Assembly: GCA_041300865.1 (NCBI GenBank)
Contig: JBFYTF010000038.1
Location: 1-53,796 of the forward strand
Reading direction: 5' to 3'
Source: JAAYZQ01 sp041300865
GTDB taxonomy: Bacteria > Chloroflexota > Anaerolineae > JAAYZQ01
DNA: 53,796 nucleotides
Both the position numbers and the translations under genes were made by a program. Below, in pieces: positions 8,925-17,932 of this stretch. The stretch's first letter is position 1, and each line of letters begins with the position of its first letter. The notes under the pieces are model-generated. The model did not search any database and was not told the DNA's origin. It saw nothing but the letters and a program-made list of their open reading frames with translations.

Positions 8925-9541
8925 ACGGTTTGTTGGGGCCCATGTTGCTTCGCCAGACAGCCGGCTACATCTAGGGCTAGCGCCACAGGACAAGCGGCAG
9001 GTAGACGCGAGAGAGCGCGACTATTACGCCCCGGTGTCCGTCTCCGCCGCTCGTGGTGCAGGTACCCGGCCCCTTCGGCGTCAGGTGCCGGGCGCCCACG
9101 ACCGTATCTGGCCATCGATGCCATCACCGATCATGTTGGTTCCTGGCGAAGGGGGGCGGAGGCGCAGCCGGTGCCGACGTGGTAGCGGTCCGGCAAAAAA
9201 TCCCGCTGGGCCCCTCGACGGCGCTCACCTCCTCCAATTCGCCATAGATTAGGACCCCCCTCCCATCTAGCCCTCAAATAACACAATCACACAAACATGC
9301 GCTCCCCTTCGTTTATCCCTTGGCCGAAGGCTTTCGATGACGCCCTTTACCTCGACCTCTCGCTCGCGGCCGCGACCAACGGGAACCGTAAGGGCGGCCG
9401 TAAGGGAGAAGCGGTCCCGCCGGAGTGGGCTTCCATGTGTGCTACCCCCGGCATCCTGCGCAGAATCTGGTCGACAGGTCCGACTCCCGGCGACGCCTTC
9501 CCCGCTAGATGCGATTGCCCCGCCCGCACGGGGCCGCCTGC
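8925..9541. other. Long intergenic region, nothing recognised
   Basis: About 620 bases between the M14 gene and the promoter of the S41 operon. Short frames exist on both strands but have no good ribosome-binding site, no family signature and a skewed Arg/Pro/Ser composition typical of shadow frames in GC-rich DNA. A GC-rich inverted repeat (GGCCCCG/CGGGGCC-like, around 9515-9540) is the only structure noted. It could be decayed coding sequence. Confidence 0.4.
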
Positions 9542-9570
9542 TTGCTTGACCACTGCTTTTGCAGTATAAT
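9542..9570 (+). promoter_or_regulatory. sigma70-like promoter of the S41/smpB operon
   Basis: TTGCTT (9542-9547), a 17-base spacer and a perfect TATAAT (9565-9570) lie about 115 bases before the first S41 peptidase start. Confidence 0.65.
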
Positions 9571-9684
9571 GTCGGCTTGTGGCAGCCATTCGTCAATCAT
9601 CACCTGTCCACGATCGACGTGTGTACCATTCGGCGGTAGGTGGAGCGAGGCCCTCCCGCTGTTGTCGAGGATGAGAACGGTACG

Positions 9685-10881
9685 ATGCGCTTGAACCGAA
9701 CAACCAGGATTACAATGCTGGCCGTGTTGATCACGGGGCTGGTCATTGCGGCCTTTGGAGCCGGCATCGGTGCCACCTGGCTCCTGCTGCGCCCGAGCGA
9801 CCCGGAAGGGGAGGAAACGACGGACTTCCAGCTCTTCTGGGAAGCATGGCACTTGGTCGAGAACAACTTTTATGGTGATTTGCCCGCCATGCAGCAGGTA
9901 GTCTGGGGCGCTATCCGGGGGGCCCTGGACGTCCTCGAGGATCCGCACACCACGTTCCTTGAACCCCAGCCACGCCAGCGGGAAAAGGAGCAGCTGAGCG
10001 GCCAGTTCGGCGGCATCGGCGCCTACGTCGAAGAGGCCGAGGACGGGAGCATCTTCCTCGAGCCCATGCCGGACCTACCGGCGGCGCGCGCGGGCGTCCA
10101 GAAAGGCGACGTGCTGCTCAGGGTCGACGACACGCACATCACCCCGGAGATGAGCGTCGAGGAGGTGGTCAGTCTGATTCGCGGCGAGGTGGGCAGCATT
10201 GTCCGCCTTACGCTGCGGCGCGTAGGCCAGGCCGAGCCCGTCGTCGTCGAGGTGCAGCGGCAAGAGATCCCCAGCGCTTCTGTGGAGTGGCGGATGCTCG
10301 AGGAGGCCGAGGGTGTCGGCTATGTGCGCCTGCTGTTGTTCAGCGGCCGGACGGCAGTGGAGCTGGACGAGGCCATCGCCGATCTAAAGGAGCAGGGCAT
10401 GGATCGCCTCATCGTCGACCTGCGCGGCAATGGAGGTGGTCTCTTTGACGCCAGTATCGACGTTGCCAGCGCCTTCCTGCGCGATGGCGTGGTGGTCTTT
10501 CAGCTGGAAAAGGGTGGCAAGGAGCGCGCCTACGAGGTGAGCCACAGAGCCAGCCTGCCCGGCGCGCCGCTGGTTCTCCTGGTCGACGGTGGCACGGCCA
10601 GCGCGTCCGAGATCGTGGCCGGCGCCCTTCAGGACCGTGGCCGTGCCATCTTGGTCGGACAAAAGACGTATGGCAAGGGTACGGTGCAGACGGTCTATGA
10701 TCTGAGTGATGGTTCGTCGGTGCACATCACCTACGCTGAGTGGTTGACGCCCAAACGCCGCCACATCAGCGGTGAGGGCTTGGCGCCCGATCTCGACGTT
10801 GGCATCACCGAAGAGGACCGCAGCGAGGGCCGGGATCCGCAGTTGGAGCGGGCCATCGAGCACCTGGTCACGCAGGAATAG
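9685..10881 (+). CDS. S41 C-terminal-processing peptidase (first copy)
   Basis: Membrane-anchored serine protease of the CtpA/Prc family, 398 residues. One N-terminal membrane segment (about 10-35), then the S41 N-terminal helical part (FWEAWHLVENNFYG), a PDZ domain (about 105-190, with the LPAARAGVQKGDVLLRVDD core) and the catalytic core. The Ser-Lys pair is S306 in GGTASASEIVAG and K331 in TYGKGTVQ, with D317 in LQDRG; the spacing equals that of E. coli Prc. Such enzymes cut proteins from their C-termini outside the cytoplasm. ATG 9685 is preferred because it puts a basic N-region (MRLNRTTR) before the membrane helix; an in-frame GTG at 9640 is an alternative. A second copy follows after 31 bases. 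Confidence 0.9.
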   Translation: MRLNRTTRITMLAVLITGLVIAAFGAGIGATWLLLRPSDPEGEETTDFQLFWEAWHLVENNFYGDLPAMQQVVWGAIRGALDVLEDPHTTFLEPQPRQREKEQLSGQFGGIGAYVEEAEDGSIFLEPMPDLPAARAGVQKGDVLLRVDDTHITPEMSVEEVVSLIRGEVGSIVRLTLRRVGQAEPVVVEVQRQEIPSASVEWRMLEEAEGVGYVRLLLFSGRTAVELDEAIADLKEQGMDRLIVDLRGNGGGLFDASIDVASAFLRDGVVVFQLEKGGKERAYEVSHRASLPGAPLVLLVDGGTASASEIVAGALQDRGRAILVGQKTYGKGTVQTVYDLSDGSSVHITYAEWLTPKRRHISGEGLAPDLDVGITEEDRSEGRDPQLERAIEHLVTQE

Positions 10882-10912
10882 CCTGGATAACGCAAAGAAC
10901 GGAGTGTACTGG

Positions 10913-12292
10913 ATGTCTAGTTCAAACGGCTGCAAAATTCTGGTGACGGCCCTTATCGTCGCCGTCATCATGAGTGGCTTGGGCTTTGTTTCTGGATACC
11001 TGACGCACGGGTTGCTCTTTGACCAGAGGGTGGCTGCCGAGGCGCCAGCAACACTGCCGCCGCTGGCCACCGTTCCGGCGGCAGCCGTGCCCACAGTTGA
11101 GGCTCAGGGGGAAGAGGCGCAGGTGCCCGAGCCCACGGCCACAGAAGAGCAAGAAGAGGTGCAGGTGCCCCAGCCCACGACAGAGCCCACGGCGGAGACG
11201 GACCCCGTGCCTACCGTGACCATCCCCTCGGCGGCGGGTACCGGCTTTGACCTGTTCTGGGAGGCGTGGGAGCTCATCCAACGTGACTATTACGGCGAGC
11301 TGCCCTCCGAAGAAGAGCTCGTCAACGGCGCGATCCGCGGGGCCATCGGCACGCTGGACGATCCCTTCACGGGCTTTATCGAGCCGGACGTGGCGGCCAT
11401 CAACCGCGAGGATGACTCGGGCAGCTTTGAAGGCATCGGGGCTTACGTGAGCATGGAGGACGGCCGCCTGGAGATCGTCAGCACCTTCAGGGACCAGCCT
11501 GCCGAGCAGGCGGGCCTGCAGCGCGGCGACATTGTCCTGCAAGTGGACGACACGCCCATCGAGAACATGAGCGTTTACGAGGCAATCAGCCTCATCCGTG
11601 GCCCCTCGGGCACGCCGGTACGCCTGACGATCTTGCGCGAGGATCAAGACCCGTTCGAGGTCGAGATCGTGCGTGCTGCCATCAACATTCCGGTCGTGGA
11701 GTACGAGATGCGCCCGGATGGCCTCGCGTACGTTAGCCTCTTTGACTTTAGCTCCGACGCCAGCGTTAAGCTGGAGGACGCGATCCAGGAGATGCTGCGC
11801 CAGGACCCCAAGGGCTTGATCCTCGATCTGCGGGGTAATCCCGGGGGCTGGCTGAACGAAGCCGTCCTCACTACGGGTTTGTTTGTGCCCGAGGAGACGC
11901 TCGTCCTCATCGAGCGTTTCAAGGATGAAACAGAGCGCCCTTACTTCTCGACCAACCGGCCGGCGGCGCCCGACATCCCCATGGTGGTGCTGGTCGATGG
12001 CGGCTCGGCCAGCGCGTCCGAGATCGTGGCCGGCGCCCTGCAGGACCACGGCCGGGCTGTGCTCATCGGCGAAACGACTTTCGGCAAAGGGTCTGTACAG
12101 TGGCCCCACGAGCTGTCGAACGGGTCCGAGCTGCGCGTGACCGTGGCGCGCTGGTTCACACCGAACGACCGGGCAATCCACGGTGAGGGGCTGGAGCCGG
12201 ACATTGCCGTGGAGATTACGAGCGAGGACCTGGAAGCCGAACTCGATCCGCAACTAGAGCGGGCCGTCGAGTATCTCCTCAACGGGCAATAG
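10913..12292 (+). CDS. S41 C-terminal-processing peptidase (second copy)
   Basis: A 459-residue paralogue of the preceding gene, clearly related along its length. It has one membrane anchor (residues 8-35), then a roughly 75-residue Pro/Thr/Glu-rich linker (40-108) missing from the first copy, the FDLFWEAWELIQRDYYG helical part, a PDZ domain (about 170-255) and the catalytic core with S367 (GGSASASEIVAG), D378 and K392 (TFGKGSVQ). The long linker would hold the active site further from the membrane than in copy one, so the pair may work at different depths of the envelope (inference). ATG 10913 has GGAG upstream. The smpB start is seven bases past the stop. Confidence 0.9.
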   Translation: MSSSNGCKILVTALIVAVIMSGLGFVSGYLTHGLLFDQRVAAEAPATLPPLATVPAAAVPTVEAQGEEAQVPEPTATEEQEEVQVPQPTTEPTAETDPVPTVTIPSAAGTGFDLFWEAWELIQRDYYGELPSEEELVNGAIRGAIGTLDDPFTGFIEPDVAAINREDDSGSFEGIGAYVSMEDGRLEIVSTFRDQPAEQAGLQRGDIVLQVDDTPIENMSVYEAISLIRGPSGTPVRLTILREDQDPFEVEIVRAAINIPVVEYEMRPDGLAYVSLFDFSSDASVKLEDAIQEMLRQDPKGLILDLRGNPGGWLNEAVLTTGLFVPEETLVLIERFKDETERPYFSTNRPAAPDIPMVVLVDGGSASASEIVAGALQDHGRAVLIGETTFGKGSVQWPHELSNGSELRVTVARWFTPNDRAIHGEGLEPDIAVEITSEDLEAELDPQLERAVEYLLNGQ

Positions 12293-12299
12293 AGAAAAG

Positions 12300-12755
12300 A
12301 TGACCATCAAGGTCATTGCCACCAATCGCAAGGCACAGCACGAGTACCAGTTTCACGACACCTTCGAGGCCGGCCTGGTGCTGTTGGGCAGCGAAATCAA
12401 GTCGGTCCGTGCCGGCCGGGTGAGCCTGCAAGAAGGGTATGTCGCCTTTGACAATGGCGAGGCCTGGCTGATGAACGTGCACATCGCACCCTACAGCCAG
12501 GCCGGCCGCGAGAACCACGAGCCCAAGCGGCGGCGCAAGCTGCTATTGCATCGCCGCGAAATCGAGCGCCTCCAGGGGCGCGTGCAGGAGAAGGGCTTTA
12601 CGGTGGTCCCGACCCGTCTCTATCTGAAACAAGGCCGCGCCAAGGTCGAGGTTGCTCTGGCGCGGGGCAAGAAGCTGTACGACAAGCGCCAGTCCCTGGC
12701 GGAACGCGACTCCAAGCGCCAAGTGGAGCGAGCCCTCAAGGAGGAGGACCGCTGA
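12300..12755 (+). CDS. smpB: SsrA-binding protein SmpB
   Basis: SmpB binds tmRNA and is needed for trans-translation of stalled ribosomes. The 151-residue product is full length and typical: VIATNRKAQHEYQFHDTFEAG, LLGSEIKSVRAG, NVHIAPYSQAGRENHEPKRRRKLLLHRREI, KGFTVVPTRLYLKQGRAKVEVALARGKK and a basic C-terminal tail YDKRQSLAERDSKRQ that enters the decoding centre. It is inside a peptidase operon. tmRNA-tagged proteins are protease substrates, and in E. coli the S41 enzyme Prc also degrades tagged proteins in the periplasm, so the placement may have meaning. The ssrA gene itself is not in the window. Confidence 0.96.
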   Translation: MTIKVIATNRKAQHEYQFHDTFEAGLVLLGSEIKSVRAGRVSLQEGYVAFDNGEAWLMNVHIAPYSQAGRENHEPKRRRKLLLHRREIERLQGRVQEKGFTVVPTRLYLKQGRAKVEVALARGKKLYDKRQSLAERDSKRQVERALKEEDR

Positions 12756-12826
12756 GCGCCGGCCGCTCCGCCTCTATCGCGCCGCGAACTCGTCGGCGGC
12801 GACGCTGGCTGGGACCCTGCCTGGCG

Positions 12827-14740
12827 GTGTTGGCCGCCGTCGTGGCGTTCTTGCTGGCAGGCTGTGGCCCCGGCCTGCCACCCGCGGGCACTGGGGTGGC
12901 GACGCTGGCGGAACCCGGCGGGCCGCTTGCCGCTGCCACAGCCACCGCCCTTCCCCCGGCGCCGACCGCTGAACCCAGCGCCACGCTCCTGCCCAGCCCA
13001 ACGCCGCGCCCCACGGCCACGCCCCGGCCTACGGCAACTCCTGAGCCGACGCCTCTGCCGGGGACGAACCTGGTCGCCTTCGAGACCACCCGGGAGGGGA
13101 AAGGCGAGATCTATGTGCTGGACGCGGCGGCGGGGCAGATGACCAACGTGAGCAGTCACCCGGCGGAGGACGGCGCCCCGGCGTGGAGCCCCGACGGATC
13201 GGCCATCGCCTTTGCCTCACGGCGCGATGGCAACTCGGAGATCTATGCCCTGCACTTGGACGACGGCAGATTGACGCGGCTCACCAACCATCCTGCCTAC
13301 GATGGCGCCCCAGCCTGGAGCCCAGACGGCCAGTACATCGCCTTCGAAAGCTACCGCGACGGCAACCTCGAGATCTATGTGGTGGGCATGGCAGGCGGCG
13401 AGACCCGGCGACTGACGGAGGATCCGGCGGGCGATTACGGACCGTCCTGGAGCCCCGATGGCGCAACCATCGCCTTTACCTCCTGGCGTGACGCCAACAA
13501 AGAGATCTATGCCCTGCCCGCGGCAGGGGGAGAAGCCCGCAATCTGACGCAGCACCCTGCTGACGACGAGAGCCCCGCCTGGGGACCGGTGGCTGCCGAG
13601 GGCGCGTCCCTGGCGTTTGTCTCGTGGCGCGACATTGACCCGCAAACGGGCAACCGCAACTCCGAGATCTATGCCTTGCAGCCCGCAGGCGAAGCGGTGC
13701 GGCTGACGGACAATCCGTGGCCCGACCTGGACCCGGCCTGGGACGCCGCGGGCCGGCTAACTTGGGCAGCCTACGAGCCGGGCCCGCCTTTCGAGACCTA
13801 CGATCCCAACAGGCCCGGCGCATATCGTCTCTACCGAGCGGGGGACAACGGGCCCGAGCCCCTGAGCGTGGGGCAGCCGGTCGATGGCGATGACTTGCAC
13901 CCGGCTCCCGCGCCGGGGCGCGTCGCGGTGGGAGAGCTGCCCGGCGCGTTGCCCGCCACGGGGCGCCCGTCGCCCGTTATTGCCCTGCAACCCGGTACCC
14001 AGGCCCGGGTGCTACCGGTGCCCAGTGTCCTCACCACCTACGATCAGGCGCCGGTCCTGGTCAGCGAGCTGGTGAGTCCCTCGCTCCAGGCCTGGCAGCG
14101 GGACGTGTTGGAGGCGAGCGGCTATGACCTTCTGCGCGGCACTCTCGGCACCTGGCGGCCCATCGACAGCGTGCGGCGGCGCGAGCTGTACGTCTACGAC
14201 TATGGCTACTTGAGCTGGCACAAGACAGGACGGGCGCTCGACCTGGCCCTGGAATACAAGGTGGGCGGCGTCGACCAGATGCTCGTCGTGCGCGACGACA
14301 TGGGACCAAACGTCTACTGGCGGATGTTCCTCCGAGCCGCCCGTCAGGATGGCAGCCAGGGCGCGCCCCTGAAGGATAATCCGTGGCTCTTCTGGTGGCA
14401 CATCGTGCCCGACTCGGAGCCCGAAGCCTACGCCGCCGGTGGCAAGCGTCTGCCTATCCCCGCCGGCTACTATGTCGACGTGACGGCCATAGCCAGGCGT
14501 CATGGCTGGGAGCGCATCGCTTCCTACGCCATCGACGGCGACTATCACTGGCTGGTGGACAGCAACGGGACCGAATATTGGCACTATGAGCGCACGGATG
14601 GGCTGCTGTGGTGGGAAGCCATGCTCCAGATCTACCCCTTGGACACCCTGTTACAGCACGCGTCGTGGGATGTTGGCCTGCAAAAAGCCCAAAGCGAAGC
14701 CATGCTGCGCAGCAAGGGAGTGCCGGCGCCGGCACCCTAG
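12827..14740 (+). CDS. Lipoprotein: TolB-like propeller fused to an M15-type D-Ala peptidase domain
   Basis: A 637-residue exported protein. Lipobox AFLLAGC, then a Pro/Thr linker (30-80), then four to five WD40-like PD40 repeats (SPDGSAIAFASRRDGNSEIY and similar; each has SPDG..IAF and a D/N-G-N-x-E-I-Y end), residues about 85-320. The C-terminal 200 residues carry SWHKTGRALD (H465, D472) and TEYWHYE (E583, H586), which match the S-x-H-x-x-G-x-A-x-D and E-x-x-H zinc and catalytic motifs of M15 (VanX/VanY) D-Ala peptidases. It may cut wall peptides while the propeller binds a partner. The GTG start gives a signal peptide without a basic N-region. The frame is open back to CTG 12752, overlapping the smpB stop, with AAGGAGG in front and an Arg-rich N-region, so the true start may be CTG 12752. 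Confidence 0.8.
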   Translation: MLAAVVAFLLAGCGPGLPPAGTGVATLAEPGGPLAAATATALPPAPTAEPSATLLPSPTPRPTATPRPTATPEPTPLPGTNLVAFETTREGKGEIYVLDAAAGQMTNVSSHPAEDGAPAWSPDGSAIAFASRRDGNSEIYALHLDDGRLTRLTNHPAYDGAPAWSPDGQYIAFESYRDGNLEIYVVGMAGGETRRLTEDPAGDYGPSWSPDGATIAFTSWRDANKEIYALPAAGGEARNLTQHPADDESPAWGPVAAEGASLAFVSWRDIDPQTGNRNSEIYALQPAGEAVRLTDNPWPDLDPAWDAAGRLTWAAYEPGPPFETYDPNRPGAYRLYRAGDNGPEPLSVGQPVDGDDLHPAPAPGRVAVGELPGALPATGRPSPVIALQPGTQARVLPVPSVLTTYDQAPVLVSELVSPSLQAWQRDVLEASGYDLLRGTLGTWRPIDSVRRRELYVYDYGYLSWHKTGRALDLALEYKVGGVDQMLVVRDDMGPNVYWRMFLRAARQDGSQGAPLKDNPWLFWWHIVPDSEPEAYAAGGKRLPIPAGYYVDVTAIARRHGWERIASYAIDGDYHWLVDSNGTEYWHYERTDGLLWWEAMLQIYPLDTLLQHASWDVGLQKAQSEAMLRSKGVPAPAP

Positions 14741-14784
14741 AGCGCTGCCGGCCGGCCCTTCCGCTCTTTGCTCAGGAGGAAACA

Positions 14785-15999
14785 ATGGACGAGATCTCTC
14801 ACCTTTACCTGGAGCTCGCCCTCGGCCTGGACCGCCACGTCGAGGGTTTCGTGGATGCCTATTTTGGCCCGCCCGAGATCAAGGACGCCATCGACGCGGA
14901 GTCCCCCCGGCCCCTGGGCCAGCTGGCAACGCAGGCGGCACGGCTGCTGACCATGGTTGCGGCCGAAGACCTTTCACCACAGCGCCGGGAGTACCTGGGG
15001 GCGCAAGTGCGGGCCATCCAGGTCGTCATCGACAAGACCGCAGGCCACGATCTGGACTTTCACCGGGAGGTGGAGGGCATCTTTGATATCACCCCGGCCA
15101 TGGTTGACGAGTCAGCCTTCGCCGCGGCCCACGCCGAGATGGAGCGGGTGCTGCCCGGCAGCGGCGGGCTGCGAGAGCGCCTGGATGACTGGAAGAAGCG
15201 CCAGGAGCTCGCCCCGGACCGCGTGCTGCCCATCTTTGAGTTGGCGCGCGGCGAGACGCGGCGGCGAACGCTGGCCCTCTACAATCTGCCTGCCGGGGAA
15301 GACGTCAGCTTGCACGTGGTCAACGAGCAGCCCTGGTCGGCCTACAACTGGTACCTGGGCAACTATCGCTCGCGCATCGAGCTGAATACCGACCTGCCCG
15401 TGCGGGCTGGCTCTGTCGTGCCACTTGTGGCCCACGAGGCGTATGCCGGCCACCACACAGAGCACGCCCTCAAGGAGCAAAAGCTGGTTCGCGAGGAGGG
15501 ACGTGCCGAGCACGCCGTGCAGCTGCTCCTTGCGCCCGAGTGCGTTTTGTCGGAGGGCATTGGCAACAGCGCGCGGGCGATCCTCTTTGACGACGAGGAA
15601 CTGGTCGCCTTCCTGGGCAATGTGATCTACCCGGCGGCTGGCCTCCCCGGTTTCGATGTGGAGCGCCAGGTCCGCTTGAGCCACGCGACCGACGGCCTGA
15701 GGGGAGTGGCCGGCAACGCCGCGCTCCTGTTGCATGCAGACGGGCGGCCGGCGGAAGAGGTGCAGGCCTACATCGAGCGTTGGGGCCTGAGCACGCCGCA
15801 GGAGGCAGTGCAGACGCTCAAGTTCATCCAGACCCCGCTCTTTCGGTCCTATATTTTCAACTATGCCGTGGGTGAGGAGCTGCTGGCTCCGCTCCTGCGA
15901 GGTCCTCGGGCCAAGGAGAACTTTGGTCGGCTGCTGGCAGAGGCATTCACTCCCAGCGGGGTGCGCCGCTGGATGGCGCAGGAGCAAATCCCGTCCTGA
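14785..15999 (+). CDS. Putative zinc metalloprotein with HExxxHH motif (DUF885-like)
   Basis: A 404-residue, apparently cytoplasmic protein without signal peptide. It has HEAYAGHHTEHALKE (H217, E218, H223), close to the HEAYPGHH signature of DUF885-type metallopeptidases, and a following helix-rich domain with LLLAPECVLSEGIGNSA. The N-terminal part (LYLELALGLDRHVEGFVDAYFGP) is also typical of that group. Substrate unknown. ATG 14785 follows a clear AGGAGGA. It is the last gene of the S41-smpB operon, 44 bases after the lipoprotein gene, and ends before a convergent gene with a 135-base gap. Confidence 0.7.
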   Translation: MDEISHLYLELALGLDRHVEGFVDAYFGPPEIKDAIDAESPRPLGQLATQAARLLTMVAAEDLSPQRREYLGAQVRAIQVVIDKTAGHDLDFHREVEGIFDITPAMVDESAFAAAHAEMERVLPGSGGLRERLDDWKKRQELAPDRVLPIFELARGETRRRTLALYNLPAGEDVSLHVVNEQPWSAYNWYLGNYRSRIELNTDLPVRAGSVVPLVAHEAYAGHHTEHALKEQKLVREEGRAEHAVQLLLAPECVLSEGIGNSARAILFDDEELVAFLGNVIYPAAGLPGFDVERQVRLSHATDGLRGVAGNAALLLHADGRPAEEVQAYIERWGLSTPQEAVQTLKFIQTPLFRSYIFNYAVGEELLAPLLRGPRAKENFGRLLAEAFTPSGVRRWMAQEQIPS

Positions 16000-16023
16000 T
16001 CCCCGCCTGCCGCCGCCGCCGGC

Positions 16024-16095
16024 TGTCATCCTGAGCGTCAGCGTAGGACCTCACGCAGTCAGGCGCGAGATGCTTTGTTCCGCTCAGCAGGGCAG
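16024..16095. repeat. Degenerate GTCATCCTGAGCG-type inverted repeat
   Basis: GTCATCCTGAGCG at 16024-16036 and CGCTCAGCAGG at about 16081-16091 form the imperfect arms of a repeat commonly scattered between genes in many bacteria. It lies between convergent genes and may also serve as a two-way transcript end. Confidence 0.45.
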
Positions 16096-16134
16096 CCTGC
16101 TGGCACCGTCCCGAGTGCCAGCGAAGCATGCCCG

Positions 16135-17205
16135 CTACCATTGCTCCAGCCCGCGGGCTTGGGCACGCTCTGCCAGCCACTCGCCTACGTTAGCCGGCGG
16201 AGGTAACACCTCGCCTGCCGGCCGCCGTTCCAGGCGCAGGGCTCCGGGATCGCAGACGGTCACGCACAGCCCGCAGCCCACACACCGTGCTGGGTCCACC
16301 TGGCAGTACCCCTCGCTCAGCGACAGGGCGGCAAACTGACAGCGGTCCACACATTCGCCGCAGGCGGCGCAAATCCCTTCGTCGGCGACGGCCACGAAAT
16401 CGGCGCGGGCGATGGCCGTGGGCATCCCAAACTCGGCCACGGTCCGGAGGACTGCGCAGCAGCAGCTGCAGCAGTTGCAGATGTAAAAGTGGCCGTCGCG
16501 GTAGTTCCCCGGGGAGTGCACCAGGCCGGCGTTCTCGGCCTCGCGCAGGATGTGCAGCGCTTCGTCCTTGGCGATGGGCCGCATCGCCGCGACCCCGTCG
16601 AACATGCCGGGAAACGGGCCAAAGGCAATGCAGTTCTCCGTGGGCCTATCGCACCCTTTGCCCAGCAGCTTCTGTTGTACGCGGCAGATGCAATCGCGCA
16701 CAGCCCAGGCCTTGGCGTCTTCCAGCAGGGCCGAGGCACGTTCGTAGGCATAGAACTCGATCCCCGCGGGCACGGCTTCCTCGACGGGTATCACCCGGTG
16801 CACCGCGGGGCTCCACGTGGCAATGCCTCCCATCGTCTCGCGGAAGTACGCCTCGAACAACTCGGCCAGCTCACGGTCCATACGTGCCAGCTGGCCCTCG
16901 TAAAAGCCAACGACGAAGGGCAGCAACCCGAACGTGATCTGGCGGTCTTCACGCCCGACGCGGATCAGTTCCCTGCGCGCCATGGCCTTGAGCAGGCCCA
17001 TGGCGACCTCCGCACCAACACCGGCCCGCGCGGCGATAGAGGCCGCCGGTTCGCGGTGGGCAGTCATGTGCGCGGCAAGAGCTGCCTCCTCAGGGGTAAA
17101 CAGCTTTTGCAGGAGGCGCAGGTCTGAACCGCTCTCTGCCGGTGGGAAGCCATTTGGGATGGCATCCAGCTGTCTGGCCAGACGTCTATATGCATCATCG
17201 GACAT
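16135..17205 (-). CDS. 4Fe-4S ferredoxin-type protein with helical N-terminal region
   Basis: A 356-residue protein. Residues 30-95 look like a winged-helix fold (FTPEEAALAAHMTAHREPAASIAARAGVGAEVAMGLLKAMARRELI). The middle has two unusual Cys groups: CICRVQQKLLGKGCDR..ENC and YICNCCSCCC. The end carries two ferredoxin clusters, CAACGECVDRCQF and CVGCGLCVTVCDP. This plan is seen in uncharacterised iron-sulfur proteins of anaerobes and suggests an electron-transfer or redox-linked regulatory role, perhaps with a bound partner or DNA. ATG 17205 has GGGAGC in front. It is 34 bases after a regulator gene on the same strand, and both share the consensus promoter at 17933-17961. Confidence 0.82.
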   Translation of the reverse strand: MSDDAYRRLARQLDAIPNGFPPAESGSDLRLLQKLFTPEEAALAAHMTAHREPAASIAARAGVGAEVAMGLLKAMARRELIRVGREDRQITFGLLPFVVGFYEGQLARMDRELAELFEAYFRETMGGIATWSPAVHRVIPVEEAVPAGIEFYAYERASALLEDAKAWAVRDCICRVQQKLLGKGCDRPTENCIAFGPFPGMFDGVAAMRPIAKDEALHILREAENAGLVHSPGNYRDGHFYICNCCSCCCAVLRTVAEFGMPTAIARADFVAVADEGICAACGECVDRCQFAALSLSEGYCQVDPARCVGCGLCVTVCDPGALRLERRPAGEVLPPPANVGEWLAERAQARGLEQW

Positions 17206-17239
17206 CGATCTTGCTCCCTGGTGTGTACTTCTGGCCGAG

Positions 17240-17887
17240 TCAGTCCCCGGGCACCAGCTTGTAGCCTACCCCCCACTCGGTCACAATGCGCTGTGGGTGA
17301 CCGGGATTGGGCTCAATCTGGCGGCGCAGGTAGGCAATGTGGACGTCCAGGGCGCGGGTTACATCCCCATCCGCGACCTCCCAGACCCGGCGCGCAAGCT
17401 CGTCGCGTGACATCACCTGGCCCGGATGCGCCATAAGCTGGGCCAGGATCCGGCAGGCCAGGGGCCGCAGCTGGCAACGGGAGCCGCGGGTTTGCAGCCA
17501 GCGGGTCTCGGTGTCCAGCAACATGTCGCCGGCGCGTACTAGGTGTGGCGAGTGCGACAGGAGCGTGCCGGTCACGAGATCTTGTAGATCCTGTGTCTGC
17601 CAGGGCCGCGTGAGAGCCGCATCAGCGCCTTCCGGAGTGGTCTCGCCATTGTGGCAGATGGCCACCAGGGGTGCCTCGAACCGTCGCTTGAGGCGTAGCG
17701 CGCTGCGCGTGCCTCCCGAAGCGGGCAGTTCGAACAGGATCAGATCAGGTGCGAGATCGAGCGCATTGGCCTGAGAGGCGCTCGAAACCCAGCGGATCAG
17801 GAGATGCTCTGGTTCAAGGTCCTCAGTCAGCCGCTTGGCAAGGGATTGAGTTCGGGACACGACTAGCAGCGTGTGTGGCTCCATCAC
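17240..17887 (-). CDS. OmpR-type winged-helix regulator with pseudo-receiver
   Basis: A 215-residue DNA-binding protein. Residues 5-110 fold like a response-regulator receiver, but the key residues are changed: the acidic pocket after the first strand is SRT instead of DD, the phospho-acceptor position is Glu53 (PDLILFELP), and the conserved Lys is Arg (LTRPWQ). It therefore cannot be phosphorylated in the usual way. Residues 120-213 are an OmpR/PhoB winged helix (CRILAQLMAHPGQVMSRDELARRVW, RALDVHIAYLRRQIE, IVTEWGVGYKLVPGD). Two starts, 17887 and 17884, are possible. No histidine kinase is nearby. It likely regulates its own operon with the downstream iron-sulfur protein, by a signal other than phosphorylation (inference). 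Confidence 0.87.
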   Translation of the reverse strand: MMEPHTLLVVSRTQSLAKRLTEDLEPEHLLIRWVSSASQANALDLAPDLILFELPASGGTRSALRLKRRFEAPLVAICHNGETTPEGADAALTRPWQTQDLQDLVTGTLLSHSPHLVRAGDMLLDTETRWLQTRGSRCQLRPLACRILAQLMAHPGQVMSRDELARRVWEVADGDVTRALDVHIAYLRRQIEPNPGHPQRIVTEWGVGYKLVPGD

Positions 17888-17932
17888 ACCCCGGACGAAA
17901 CGATGATAGGTGCTGTCTTGGCCTGCGTCGCT

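Noticed and set aside
8842..9252. 136-codon plus frame after the M14 gene
   Set aside because: Starts inside the M14 gene; no ribosome-binding site, no family, shadow-like composition.
10922..12253. 443-codon minus frame over the second S41 gene
   Set aside because: Antisense shadow of a gene with a complete catalytic triad.
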